From NCBI RefSeq assembly GCF_946151055.1, contig NZ_CAMGYZ010000010.1, forward strand, positions 62,001 through 126,000: DNA of 64,000 nucleotides, written 5' to 3'. Below are positions 8,320 to 16,468 of the stretch, in pieces. A program made the position numbers and the translations under genes. The notes below the pieces were generated by a model, which was not told where the DNA came from, made no database searches, and saw nothing but the letters and a program-made list of their open reading frames with translations. Numbering within the stretch: the first letter of the stretch is position 1; each line of letters begins with the position of its first letter. This stretch comes from Bacillus sp. Marseille-Q3570. GTDB lineage: Bacteria > Bacillota > Bacilli > Bacillales > Fictibacillaceae.

Positions 8320-8460
8320 ACGCTATGCGTAGACAACACCCGTAGACTCCTGGTGGGGACAGCACGAGTCGAAGCCCCCGGAAGAAAGCGGTCTGTGCTT
8401 TCTGAGGAGGCTGAGGCCGTGCCCGCGGAAAGCGAAGGATGTTGACGAAGCGGAAGGTTC
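8320..8460. repeat. GC-rich Bacillus-type intergenic repeat element
   Basis: A block clearly richer in G+C than its surroundings contains TAGACTCCTGGTGGGGACAG, CACGAGTCGAAGCCCCCGG, CTGAGGAGGCTGAGGC and CGTGCCCGCGGAAAGCGAAG. This combination resembles a repeat that I recall from intergenic regions of many Bacillus genomes. It has strong potential to fold and no convincing coding frame. Only one copy is present in this window. Confidence 0.6.
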
Positions 8461-8475
8461 ATTTATTGTTCTATA

Positions 8476-8606
8476 AAGAAAATCCGGACAAATTCTTCGG
8501 ATTTTCTATTGAATAATGTTCATTTTGGCCAACCTCTTCAGTATAAGCGTAACAAATGGCTGAACCTACGTATTAGGCTTAGTTTTGCCAAGTTTACTTT
8601 AATTGG
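8476..8606 (+). repeat. Dispersed intergenic repeat, long copy
   Basis: This copy starts with a hairpin (GAAAATCCGGA...TTCGGATTTTC), then TCTATTGAA, GTTCATTT, CTCTTCAGTATAAGC, a GGCTGAACC block and TTTTGCCAAGTTTACTTT. The same order is seen at 51758-51895, with a shorter relative at 1491-1545. The hairpin could also serve as a terminator. The remaining bases to 8718 hold the promoter region of the response regulator; TATAAT is at 8657-8662, without a clear -35 box. Confidence 0.55.
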
Positions 8607-8718
8607 ATTTCATCATGTTGTAAGTGTTTTCTCACCATTTTTTAATGTTGGGGACATATAATGAAGCTAAGTTATTGGAAATAGGAGAATCGTGTAAAAA
8701 ATATATAGGTGGGAAACG

Positions 8719-9411
8719 ATGGACAATCAGAAAATATTGATCGTAGAAGATGAAGAAAAGATTGCCCGTGTCATCAAACTTGAGTTGGAGTACGAGGGCT
8801 ATGATGTTGACACCGCGTATGATGGTTCAGCTGGCCTTGAAAAATTCCGGGGTGCCCAGTGGGATCTTGTTTTGTTGGACGTGATGCTGCCTGAATTGAA
8901 CGGTATAGAAGTATTGAGAAGGATCCGTACGAAAAATGAAGAGACCCCGGTGATTTTGCTGACGGCGAGGGACTCAGTACCGGATAAAGTGGCAGGACTT
9001 GACCAGGGCGCAAACGATTATATCACGAAACCTTTTCAAATCGAGGAACTGCTTGCAAGAGTGAGAGCGTGCTTACGAGTGAAGAGAGGATCCGGGCAGG
9101 GCAAAGAAATAGAGGGGAAAATAATTCTTGGAAATCTCTCGGTCAACGAAAAGACGAGAGAGGTCAAACGTGGAAGTAAGAACATTGAACTGACACCCAG
9201 GGAATTCGATCTGCTCGTGTATCTTCTCCAAAACAAACAGCAAGTCCTGAATAGGGATCAGATCTTATCAGCCGTTTGGGGATTTGACTATTATGGCGAC
9301 ACGAACGTGGTCGATGTCTATATCCGTTATTTGCGTAGAAAGATCGATCATGAAGAAACCCCTTTGATCCATACGATCAGGGGTGTCGGTTACGTCATGA
9401 AGGAGCAATGA
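8719..9411 (+). CDS. OmpR-family response regulator (YkoG/ArlR-like)
   Basis: 230 residues: receiver domain 1-120 with acidic pocket D11-E12, phospho-acceptor D54 (LVLLDVMLPE), T in LLTAR and K in ITKPF, then a winged-helix domain (130-230) with ELTPREFDLLVYLLQN and VDVYIRYLRRKID. It should bind DNA after phosphorylation by the kinase encoded one base downstream. The downstream PepSY protein gives the same gene order as Bacillus ykoG-ykoH-ykoI. The signal sensed is unknown. Binding site AGGTGGG lies 6 bases before the ATG. Confidence 0.93.
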   Translation: MDNQKILIVEDEEKIARVIKLELEYEGYDVDTAYDGSAGLEKFRGAQWDLVLLDVMLPELNGIEVLRRIRTKNEETPVILLTARDSVPDKVAGLDQGANDYITKPFQIEELLARVRACLRVKRGSGQGKEIEGKIILGNLSVNEKTREVKRGSKNIELTPREFDLLVYLLQNKQQVLNRDQILSAVWGFDYYGDTNVVDVYIRYLRRKIDHEETPLIHTIRGVGYVMKEQ

Positions 9412-9412
9412 G

Positions 9413-10756
9413 ATGAACATCCGCAAGAAGATACATCTTTTTTCAACCATATTCCTTTTCATCATTTTATTGTTGATCAACGGCACGATCTATTACTTAT
9501 ACAACAAAGTGACGACTGAAGGGGAGCTCGACCGGCTGACCCACCAGACGGAAACGATCGCATCAGCACTTAAAGAGGAAGAAATCTCGCCCCGTACATT
9601 ATTACCCGCGTTCATCCCGAATGACGGTATGATCCGGATCATCAATCAGGATTCGCATCCGATTTTGGCTCAAGCAAAAACCAATGAACTCGGAAAAAGT
9701 GAAGCGATATTCCAGGATGCACAAACTGCGGAAGTGCGTGAAATTGCTGGAGAATCCTATTCGGTTGTCGCAATTCCAATCATCTGGACGAATGGAGAGG
9801 TTGTTACACTTGAAGTCACAGAAAGTATGGCAGGCGTACAAGCGAATTTGGATATCCTTCGGACGATCTTGCTGCTTGCAACGGTGCTTGCCATCCTTCC
9901 GGCTTTTCTTTCAGCTCGAGTATTGAGTGAGTTGATTTTACGACCAATTGAAAAATTGACGAGCACGATGGAGGAGATTCAACGCAAGAGAACCTTCAAA
10001 CATATTGAGGTGGAGAATCAGTCTAAAGATGAACTATATAAGATGGGAACGACCTTCAACAGCATGGTCGATATCTTGCAAGCGAACTCGGAAAAACAAC
10101 AAAGCTTCGTTTCCAACGCGTCGCATGAATTGAGGACACCGCTCACGATCATCGAGAGCTATGCGAGTCTTTTGAAAAGATGGGGGACGAAAAAGCCTGA
10201 AGTATTTGATGAATCGGTTGAAGCAATCCATTCAGAATCGATCCGGATGCGTAATCTGACAGAGCAATTACTGCTGTTGGCACGGAATGATGATGATTGG
10301 GAAATCGATTGGCAGAAGGTTGATCTAGTTGAACTTTGTAAAGGCGGGGCAAAATCGTTCATGCAGGCTTATGATCGAGATGTACGGGTGATTCATGAAC
10401 AGAATGTGGTGTTCGCTGCCGGCGATAAACAGAAACTGAAACAGGTGTTGTTCATTCTTTTTGATAATGCGAAAAAGTTCAGTGAACGTGACATTGATGT
10501 AGTAGTCGAGTATGAAACTGGTCGACCTTCGATTACAGTAAAAGATTACGGCATCGGTATTCCAAAAGAGGATGTGGCGAAGGTGTTCGATCGATTTTTC
10601 CGAGTCGATAAAGCGAGGAGCCGGAAGACAGGCGGAAGCGGTCTGGGTCTTTCAATTGCAAAAGAAATCATCGCTGCTCATGAAGGAATGATTGAACTTG
10701 AAAGTGAAGAAGGTGTCGGAACGAGTGTCAGGATCCTGTTGAAAGAAGCGCATTGA
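9413..10756 (+). CDS. Sensor histidine kinase (YkoH/ArlS-like)
   Basis: 447 residues: membrane helix 10-31, an extracytoplasmic sensing region of about 115 residues, helix 148-170, HAMP linker with RPIEKLTSTMEEIQ, HisKA domain with phospho-acceptor H238 (SNASHELRTPLT), and HATPase domain with N-box FDNAKKFS, DYGIGIPKEDV and GGSGLGLSIAKEI. It is the partner of the response regulator ending one base upstream. A PepSY-domain gene follows 26 bases later and may modulate signalling. Confidence 0.93.
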   Translation: MNIRKKIHLFSTIFLFIILLLINGTIYYLYNKVTTEGELDRLTHQTETIASALKEEEISPRTLLPAFIPNDGMIRIINQDSHPILAQAKTNELGKSEAIFQDAQTAEVREIAGESYSVVAIPIIWTNGEVVTLEVTESMAGVQANLDILRTILLLATVLAILPAFLSARVLSELILRPIEKLTSTMEEIQRKRTFKHIEVENQSKDELYKMGTTFNSMVDILQANSEKQQSFVSNASHELRTPLTIIESYASLLKRWGTKKPEVFDESVEAIHSESIRMRNLTEQLLLLARNDDDWEIDWQKVDLVELCKGGAKSFMQAYDRDVRVIHEQNVVFAAGDKQKLKQVLFILFDNAKKFSERDIDVVVEYETGRPSITVKDYGIGIPKEDVAKVFDRFFRVDKARSRKTGGSGLGLSIAKEIIAAHEGMIELESEEGVGTSVRILLKEAH

Positions 10757-10782
10757 TTTTATAAAAGAAAGGAGGCGGAACC

Positions 10783-11469
10783 TTGAAACGGAACATTTTC
10801 CTCATTTTGGGTGTTGCGGTGTGTGTAGTAGGCATCATCATCGGAGCACAACATATTTTGGCCAATAAGAACGACCAGCCTTTAGCAGATAATGAAATTG
10901 AAGGATTCATCACAAGTAAATATACGGGTGAAATGAAAGAAATTACACGGAGCGGAGCAACATATGAAGCAATCCTTGACCGAGAAACAGGGGTCTATAA
11001 AATTGTTATCAATGCGGATGAGCGGCGTATTGAAGGCATAGAAGTCCTTGAAATGAAAGAAAAACATATCAATGAGGAAAAAGCGAAAGAAATAGCATTG
11101 AAAGATGTCGATGGTGATGTTGAGGATGTGCAGTACGCAAAGAAAAAAAATCCGCCTATTTATAAAATCAAGATGAAAACGAAGTCAGGGGTGACGGTGG
11201 TTACGGTGGACGCGAAATCTGGCGAAATTCTCGATCGGTCAGAGGAAAAAACCGAGGAACCGAATGAAAAAGAGAAGACGTTGATTTCTGAGGAAGAAGC
11301 GAAAGAGAAAGCCCTTGTTGTTGTCCCAGGCGAAATCGACGATGTTGATATCATCAGACTGAACGGTGTACCCACTTATGAGATTGAAATAGAGATCAAT
11401 GATGATGAAGATGCAACAGTACTCGTTGACGGTTATACAGGTGAAACGACGATTACGTATGAGGATTGA
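10783..11469 (+). CDS. PepSY-domain membrane-anchored protein (YkoI-like)
   Basis: 228 residues starting at a TTG 7 bases after GGAGG. An N-terminal hydrophobic helix (residues 5-25) acts as anchor or signal. Two clear PepSY-like repeats follow (ISEEEAKEKALVVVPGEIDD ... YEIEIEIN and NEEKAKEIALKDVDGDVEDV ... YKIKMKT), with an additional related N-terminal segment. PepSY modules usually inhibit proteases or sit in extracytoplasmic regulatory proteins. Gene order with the two-component system suggests a role in, or under, that system. A second PepSY protein lies at 12906-13478. Confidence 0.8.
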   Translation: MKRNIFLILGVAVCVVGIIIGAQHILANKNDQPLADNEIEGFITSKYTGEMKEITRSGATYEAILDRETGVYKIVINADERRIEGIEVLEMKEKHINEEKAKEIALKDVDGDVEDVQYAKKKNPPIYKIKMKTKSGVTVVTVDAKSGEILDRSEEKTEEPNEKEKTLISEEEAKEKALVVVPGEIDDVDIIRLNGVPTYEIEIEINDDEDATVLVDGYTGETTITYED

Positions 11470-11760
11470 CGTTAAGGAAAAGGTCGAGTATAACAACTAC
11501 GGGGTTTTTCACCTTTTTGTCTAGATTCACTGGTTTCTTTACTGCTACATTGGGATAATTTTTAACATATCATGGAATTAGTATAGATTATGTAAAATAA
11601 CCACCTTTTTCATGTAGACCATATAGAATACATTATTTCAAAATAATGGATTTAAGCGGGTCAAACGTTGTGAATCCACTTTTAATACACGAATAATGTC
11701 ATTTCCTCTCGAATCCTTTTATGTGCAAAGAATTAAAGGATTGGGGAGGTTTATGAAAAT
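11470..11760. other. Intergenic region, 291 bases
   Basis: AT-rich stretch. A weak hairpin (AAAAGGT...ACCTTTTT, 11478-11518) may terminate the PepSY gene. TTTTAT...ATAAAGGA-type short inverted pairs occur near 11720. GGGGAGG at 11743-11749 is the ribosome binding site of the next gene. Promoter elements for the exoprotein must lie here, but I cannot place them with confidence. Confidence 0.4.
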
Positions 11761-12561
11761 ATGAATACGAAACTTAGAGCCATGTTCATGGTTTTTGTTG
11801 TTGGTGCGTTGTTGCTTGCAGCTCCTTCATTTACACAAGCTGCATTAGGAGACCGTACCTTAGTAAACGGCTCATCAGGATCTGATGTTGCTGAATTGCA
11901 GGATTATTTAATGACGAAAGGTGTCTTTCCGTACCATACATCGACCGGATATTACGGTGATATAACGGAAGAGGCAGTCAAAGATTTTCAGCGGAAGCGT
12001 AACCTGAAAGTCGATGGAATTGCTGGACCGCAAACGAACCATGCGGTGAAGGTTTTACGATATGGTAACATTGGAAAACAAGTTATACATATTCAGTACC
12101 AGCTGAAGCAAACCGGACATTACAGTTCAAGCCTTGATGGGATTTATGGTAAGGGCACAGTGAGTGCAGTCAAGAGTTTTCAGAAGCAACAAGGCCTAGT
12201 AGTTGATGGTATTGCAGGTCCGAATACAAGATCAGCATTGGATAGTAAAGCGAAGCGAGGTTCTGCTGCAGGGAAAACGATGACGGTAGAAAGTACGGCT
12301 TATACAGCGGATTGTGACGGATGTTCAGGTGTCACGAAAATGGGTCTCGACTTGAAAAAGTATCCTGATGCGAAAGTGATTGCGGTTGACCCAAGTGTGA
12401 TTCCACTTGGATCAATGGTAAAAGTTGAAGGATACGGCGTTGCGATTGCAGCAGATATTGGCGGAGGCGTGAATGATCATGCAATTGATGTATTCATCGC
12501 AGACCGTGACGAAGCGATCCAATGGGGACGTAAAGACGTACGAGTAGAAGTTATTGAATAG
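11761..12561 (+). CDS. Secreted peptidoglycan-binding and 3D-domain protein
   Basis: 266 residues. Signal peptide 1-27 (cleavage after FTQA). Two PG_binding_1 modules follow (about 30-100 and 103-165), each ending in VDGIAGPxT. The 3D domain (about 175-266) has STAYTADCDGCSGVT, VIAVDPSVIPLGS and IAADIGGGVNDHAIDVF, which supply the three conserved Asp residues of YocH/YuiC/MltA-like cell-wall enzymes. It probably acts in the wall as a lytic transglycosylase-type or wall-remodelling protein; YocH is a muralytic relative. It is monocistronic and ends at a strong terminator. ATG 11761 is used because the nearby ATG at 11753 meets a stop at once. Confidence 0.88.
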   Translation: MNTKLRAMFMVFVVGALLLAAPSFTQAALGDRTLVNGSSGSDVAELQDYLMTKGVFPYHTSTGYYGDITEEAVKDFQRKRNLKVDGIAGPQTNHAVKVLRYGNIGKQVIHIQYQLKQTGHYSSSLDGIYGKGTVSAVKSFQKQQGLVVDGIAGPNTRSALDSKAKRGSAAGKTMTVESTAYTADCDGCSGVTKMGLDLKKYPDAKVIAVDPSVIPLGSMVKVEGYGVAIAADIGGGVNDHAIDVFIADRDEAIQWGRKDVRVEVIE

Positions 12562-12576
12562 AAATCAGAAACAAAG

Positions 12577-12626
12577 GCCGATTCAACACACCCGCTTTCA
12601 AGGGATACGTTGAATCGGCTTTTTAT
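12577..12626 (+). terminator. Rho-independent terminator
   Basis: A perfect 11-bp stem (GCCGATTCAAC/GTTGAATCGGC) with a 21-base loop is followed by TTTTTATA, directly after the 3D-domain gene. Confidence 0.85.
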
Positions 12627-12627
12627 A

Positions 12628-12790
12628 TCGGTGCTAGGTACACTTCCAAAAGCGTTGTGGCAGAAGAGGTTCACACCGGTGCCAGGTACACTTTCAAAAG
12701 CGTTGTGGGAGAAGGGGTTTGCACCGGTGCCTGGCACACTTTCAAAAGTGTTGGGGGAGAAGGAGTTCCCATCGGTGCCTGGCACCGATT
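12628..12790. repeat. 48-bp tandem repeat array with GTGCCAGGCAC cores (array 1)
   Basis: Three and a half units of 48 bp follow one another: a CGGTGCCAGGTACAC-type core, CTTTCAAAAGCGTTGTG, then GGAGAAGGGGTTTGCAC. The array ends in GGTGCCTGGCACC, a near-perfect palindrome. It begins immediately after a terminator. Because 48 is a multiple of three, both strands carry open frames encoding a 16-residue repeat (VPGTLSKALWEKGF...), which I do not regard as a gene. A related array lies at 62462-62725. Confidence 0.8.
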
Positions 12791-12905
12791 TGCCCTTAAT
12801 AATAGGATTAATTGAATTCTCATCGTTTTCTAATGTTCTCTTCCTTTTGTTCTAATCCCGGGTGGATATTATGTAACTGTACAACAAATACAGGAGGAAT
12901 GAGAA

Positions 12906-13478
12906 ATGAAGAAAAAAATCATCATGTTTACATTGGCAGGGACGTTGGCAATTGGTGGAGTTGGAGCGGTGAAAGCGATGGATGATGACGCTTTGCAGGA
13001 AACGAAGAAAGTAGTGCTTGCAAATGATGGTGAAAAAAGCTCCCAAAGTGAAATGATTTCCGTATCTGAAGCGAAGGAAATCGCTTTGAAAGAAGTAGAA
13101 GGCAAAGTGGATGAGGTTGAATTAGAAGAAGAGCACGGAAAGCAAGTCTACAAGGTCGATGTGGAAGGTAAGGATGATCTTGAGTTGCATATCGATGCTT
13201 CCAATGGTAACGTTCTAAATGTTGAACAGGATGACGATGACGATCGAAATGATGTGAGTTCAGCTAAAAAGGAAAATTTGATTGGTAAGGAAGAAGCTAT
13301 CAAAATTGCGTTAAAAGAAGCGGCTGGAAACGTCACAGAAGTAGAACTGGATGAAGATGATGGCCGATATGTATATGAAATTAATATCAACATGGCCGAT
13401 AATGGAGAAGCAGAAATAGAGATTTCAGCAACTGACGGGAAAGTGCTTGAAACAGATATCGATCATGATGATGACTAA
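12906..13478 (+). CDS. Secreted PepSY-domain protein with two repeats
   Basis: 190 residues with a signal peptide (about 1-24) and two PepSY modules: ISVSEAKEIALKEVEGKVDE and LIGKEEAIKIALKEAAGNVT, each followed by a 'xxYxVxV / LHIDASNGNVL' hairpin. It is very acidic, with Asp-rich runs between and after the modules. AGGAGG lies 7 bases before the ATG. It stands alone, preceded by a repeat array and followed by a terminator, near the PepSY gene of the two-component operon. The role is probably extracytoplasmic; no enzyme motif is seen. Confidence 0.8.
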   Translation: MKKKIIMFTLAGTLAIGGVGAVKAMDDDALQETKKVVLANDGEKSSQSEMISVSEAKEIALKEVEGKVDEVELEEEHGKQVYKVDVEGKDDLELHIDASNGNVLNVEQDDDDDRNDVSSAKKENLIGKEEAIKIALKEAAGNVTEVELDEDDGRYVYEININMADNGEAEIEISATDGKVLETDIDHDDD

Positions 13479-13516
13479 GAGAACAATTTACGACTACTGT
13501 TCTTTGTACACAGTTG

Positions 13517-13559
13517 AAACGCAGGTTGATTTCATACAAGGAATCACCTTGCGTTTTTT
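13517..13559 (+). terminator. Rho-independent terminator
   Basis: The stem AACGCAGGTTGATT pairs with AATCACCTTGCGTT and is followed by six Ts. It ends the PepSY gene's transcript. Confidence 0.85.
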
Positions 13560-13697
13560 CTTGATCATAAAATAATCAAGACGAAAGCAGGACAGGGGAG
13601 ATCAAGCAAGGTAACCATATAAGGAATAATAGATTAAATACCCACGTCTTGTTGACAGTCTTTTGTAATCATTCATTAAAAAATTTCAAAAATAGTC

Positions 13698-13726
13698 TTG
13701 CAATTTAAAAAATTGTGTATTATTAT
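13698..13726 (+). promoter_or_regulatory. Sigma-A promoter of the LacI/GH172 operon
   Basis: TTGCAA and TATTAT are separated by exactly 17 bases in an AT-rich region. The first operator (13742-13755) begins just past the expected start point, so bound repressor would block the polymerase. Confidence 0.75.
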
Positions 13727-13741
13727 ATGAAGCAGATGATG

Positions 13742-13838
13742 TGTAAACGTTTACAGAGAACAATAGCCAGCATCTCATTTTTTTAAACAATCTGTAAACG
13801 TTTACACAATTTTTACACAATGACTGTAAACGTTTACA
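13742..13838. promoter_or_regulatory. Three identical 14-bp operators TGTAAACGTTTACA
   Basis: Perfect palindromes lie at 13742-13755, 13793-13806 and 13825-13838, with spacings of 51 and 32 bases, all between the promoter and the repressor start codon. The centre CG and flanks are typical for LacI-family sites. The sequence also satisfies the CcpA cre consensus (TGWNANCGNTNWCA), so catabolite control through the same sites is possible. Autoregulation of the downstream LacI gene and operon is the simplest reading. Confidence 0.85.
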
Positions 13839-13857
13839 CATGAACGGAGGGATACAT

Positions 13858-14868
13858 ATGGCAAATGTGACAATAAAGGATATTGCTAAAGAGACAGGTG
13901 TTTCAATCGCAACTGTCTCGAGGGTTTTAAATAATAGCGGGTATGCGAGTGAGGAGATCAGAGAGAAAATCCTATCCACAGCAATGAAGATGAATTACTT
14001 GCCGAATGCGGTTGCCAGAAGTTTGAAAAAAGAAAAGACAAACACGATAGGTGTAGTCATACCGGACATTACGAACCCATATTTCATGAAAATATCTAAA
14101 GGAATAGAAGATACGATCCATCCTTTCGGCTACAATTTGATATTTGGAAGCGGGGATGAAGACCCTGCAAAGGAAAGGGAAATGCTGCAGGTTCTGTTCG
14201 AAAAGAGAGTGGATGCGATAGTGCTTGCGACCTCAGGTGATAATGAAGAAATAATACAAAAGATTAAAAATAGCGGCATCCCGATTGTATTGATCGACCG
14301 CAAACTTAATAAGAAAGATCAAGATTTCGATTTTGTCATTGAAGACAATATTAAGGCAGCATACGAGCTGACTAAATATTTATTGGATTTAGGACATACC
14401 CGTATAGGGGTTGTGAATGGTTCGTTAAATGTAAGTACAGGTAGCGAGCGTTATCAGGGTTATCAAAACGCAATGCGAGAAAAGGGAATGGATGAGGACC
14501 CAGAACTGATTTTCAATGGAGGATTCATAGAAACGGATGGGAAAGAAGCGGTCGACCGTTTCATGGAACAACATTCTAAACCGACAGCAATCCTTTCTTT
14601 TAATAATACAATGACATTCGGAGTACTGCTCAAATTGATGGAAAAAGGATATGAAGTACCTTCGGATATGGTCGTTGCCTCCTACGGAGAAGTGGAGGCT
14701 GCGAAATTACTAAAGCCACCTGGAATCACTTATATGAATCAAACCCCTTATGAAATGGGCGTACGGACAGGTGAAATTCTGATTGACCGATTAATGAAAA
14801 CTGCTAGGGGTCCGGTACATGAAATATTCGAACCTACTCTCAATGGAAAAAATCTAATACTCGAATGA
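13858..14868 (+). CDS. LacI-family transcriptional regulator of the GH172 operon
   Basis: 336 residues. The N-terminal helix-turn-helix reads TIKDIAKETGVSIATVSRVL, followed by the hinge PNAVARSLKKEKT and a periplasmic-binding-like effector domain. The start is ATG 13858, 7 bases after GGAGGG; an in-frame ATG at 13840 overlaps the third operator and lacks a binding site. The gene is first in the operon and directly behind three palindromic operators, so it is probably an autoregulated repressor released by a sugar or sugar phosphate from the glycan. Confidence 0.92.
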   Translation: MANVTIKDIAKETGVSIATVSRVLNNSGYASEEIREKILSTAMKMNYLPNAVARSLKKEKTNTIGVVIPDITNPYFMKISKGIEDTIHPFGYNLIFGSGDEDPAKEREMLQVLFEKRVDAIVLATSGDNEEIIQKIKNSGIPIVLIDRKLNKKDQDFDFVIEDNIKAAYELTKYLLDLGHTRIGVVNGSLNVSTGSERYQGYQNAMREKGMDEDPELIFNGGFIETDGKEAVDRFMEQHSKPTAILSFNNTMTFGVLLKLMEKGYEVPSDMVVASYGEVEAAKLLKPPGITYMNQTPYEMGVRTGEILIDRLMKTARGPVHEIFEPTLNGKNLILE

Positions 14869-14882
14869 GGAGGAAATGATCA

Positions 14883-15482
14883 ATGGATTCGCTACTGCAT
14901 TTTAGAAGGGTGATTGAAGAAGAAGCTTCGGCGATCAAATCACTATTAGAACAGTTAGATCCCAGTTATGAAGATGCCCTTAAAATGATTGCTGAATGCA
15001 AGGGTAAAGTGGTCATTACAGGAGTTGGGAAATCAGGGCATGTCGGTAAGAAAATTGCAGCCTCACTCTCAAGTACTGGTACACCATCGTTTTTTGTCCA
15101 TAGTACAGAAGGTGTCCACGGTGATCTTGGAATGATAAGCGAAACAGACGTCGTCATTCTTATTTCCAATAGCGGGGAGACGAAAGAAGTACTCAGTCTT
15201 CTTCCTTCTCTCAAAAAAATCGGCACAAAATGTATTTCAATTACATCAAAACGAAGTTCAACCCTTGCTCAATCGAGTGATGTGGCACTTACCTATCAAT
15301 ATGAACAGGAAGCAGACCTTCTTGGATTGGCACCCACTACTAGCTCTACGGTTACACTCGTTATTGGGGATGCACTTGCCATTGCATTATCGACTATGAA
15401 GAATTTCACGAAGGAAGATTTCCATTTATATCACCCTGGCGGAAGCTTAGGGCAACAGTTATCAAAACCTAAAAAGTCTTAA
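14883..15482 (+). CDS. SIS-domain sugar-phosphate isomerase (arabinose-5-phosphate isomerase-like, no CBS domains)
   Basis: 199 residues forming one SIS domain: GVGKSGHVGKKIAASLSSTG, VHGDLGMIS, ILISNSGETKEV, the ISITSKRSSTLAQSSD segment and LAPTTSSTV, then FHLYHPGGSLGQQL. This order is that of KdsD/KpsF arabinose-5-phosphate isomerases, but the usual CBS pair after the SIS domain is missing. KdsD interconverts D-ribulose-5-phosphate and D-arabinose-5-phosphate for KDO synthesis, which Gram-positives normally lack. A catabolic role on arabinose-5-phosphate is therefore the inference, supported by the kinase gene 16 bases downstream. GGAGGAAATGATCA precedes the ATG. Confidence 0.85.
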   Translation: MDSLLHFRRVIEEEASAIKSLLEQLDPSYEDALKMIAECKGKVVITGVGKSGHVGKKIAASLSSTGTPSFFVHSTEGVHGDLGMISETDVVILISNSGETKEVLSLLPSLKKIGTKCISITSKRSSTLAQSSDVALTYQYEQEADLLGLAPTTSSTVTLVIGDALAIALSTMKNFTKEDFHLYHPGGSLGQQLSKPKKS

Positions 15483-15498
15483 GAAGGATGTAGATCGT

Positions 15499-16434
15499 GT
15501 GAAAATATTAGTGATTGGAAGTTTCATGATGGATTTGGTCGTAAGAACCCCGCGTGCTCCGCAAAAAGGGGAGACGATTATCGGAAATGATTTTTCAAGG
15601 TTTCCTGGCGGGAAAGGAGCGAATCAGGCTGTATCAGCAGCCAGACTCGGAGGGGAAGTGACGATGGTTGGTATGTTGGGAAACGACCGCTTTGGTGATG
15701 ATATCTTGAATGAATTGCAAAACAACCAGATCAATACCAAATTCATTTTACGAAATGATGGAAGCTCTACCGGCGTTGGTTTTGTCACGTTAGAGGAGGA
15801 TGGAAACAACCGGATCATCATTGTTCCTAGTGCCAACCTGAAGTATAAACCATCTGATCTCAGCCATGTACAAGATCTGATAAAAGAAGCAGATATCGTT
15901 CTAGTCCAGCTTGAAATGGATCTGAAGGTGACTGAAAAAGCAATCTCTTTCGCAAAACAATTCGAGGTTCCTGTGATATTCAATCCAGCCCCCGCAAGAA
16001 CACTGGAAGACGATTTACTCCAGAAAGTGACCTATTTGACACCGAATGAAACAGAAGCTGAGATTCTTACAGGTGTAAAAATCAATACTTTAGAAGATGT
16101 GAAGCACGCAGGTCGCAATTTGGTCAATCGAGGGGTTGAAAATGTCGTAATAACATTGGGAGAGAAAGGGGCATACATAATAGATCGAAATGGTTGCGAG
16201 CATGTTTCTGGATTCCCTGTTGCGATCAAAGACACTGTAGCAGCAGGAGATGCTTTCAATGGAGCATTGGCAGTGGGGCTTGTATCTGGAAAGTCTTTGA
16301 TGGAGGCTGTGCAGTTCGCTAATGCAGCCGGTGCATTGACCGTTACGAAAGAAGGAGCAATACCATCAGTTCCTTATTTATATGAAGTGGAAAAATTCAT
16401 GCAAAACTATGAAACAAGCAACAAGTTGAATTGA
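15499..16434 (+). CDS. Ribokinase-like PfkB sugar kinase
   Basis: 311 residues from a GTG start with AAGAAGGA upstream. PfkB signatures: FPGGKGANQAVSAARLGGEV near residues 35-54 and DTVAAGDAFNGALAVGL near 249-265, holding the catalytic Asp and anion hole. NPAPART and TPNETEAEILTG are typical ribokinase segments. It phosphorylates the sugar released inside the cell at its terminal hydroxyl. Next to an arabinose-5-phosphate-type isomerase, D-arabinose is a plausible substrate, but ribose or fructose cannot be ruled out from sequence alone. Confidence 0.88.
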   Translation: MKILVIGSFMMDLVVRTPRAPQKGETIIGNDFSRFPGGKGANQAVSAARLGGEVTMVGMLGNDRFGDDILNELQNNQINTKFILRNDGSSTGVGFVTLEEDGNNRIIIVPSANLKYKPSDLSHVQDLIKEADIVLVQLEMDLKVTEKAISFAKQFEVPVIFNPAPARTLEDDLLQKVTYLTPNETEAEILTGVKINTLEDVKHAGRNLVNRGVENVVITLGEKGAYIIDRNGCEHVSGFPVAIKDTVAAGDAFNGALAVGLVSGKSLMEAVQFANAAGALTVTKEGAIPSVPYLYEVEKFMQNYETSNKLN

Positions 16435-16468
16435 GCTTATCCCTCGAAAATGGCGAGGAGGAGTGTAA

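Noticed and set aside
12477-12855. Open frames on both strands through the 48-bp array, encoding a repeated VPGT peptide
   Set aside because: They arise because the repeat length is divisible by three. They lack ribosome binding sites and sit straight after a terminator.
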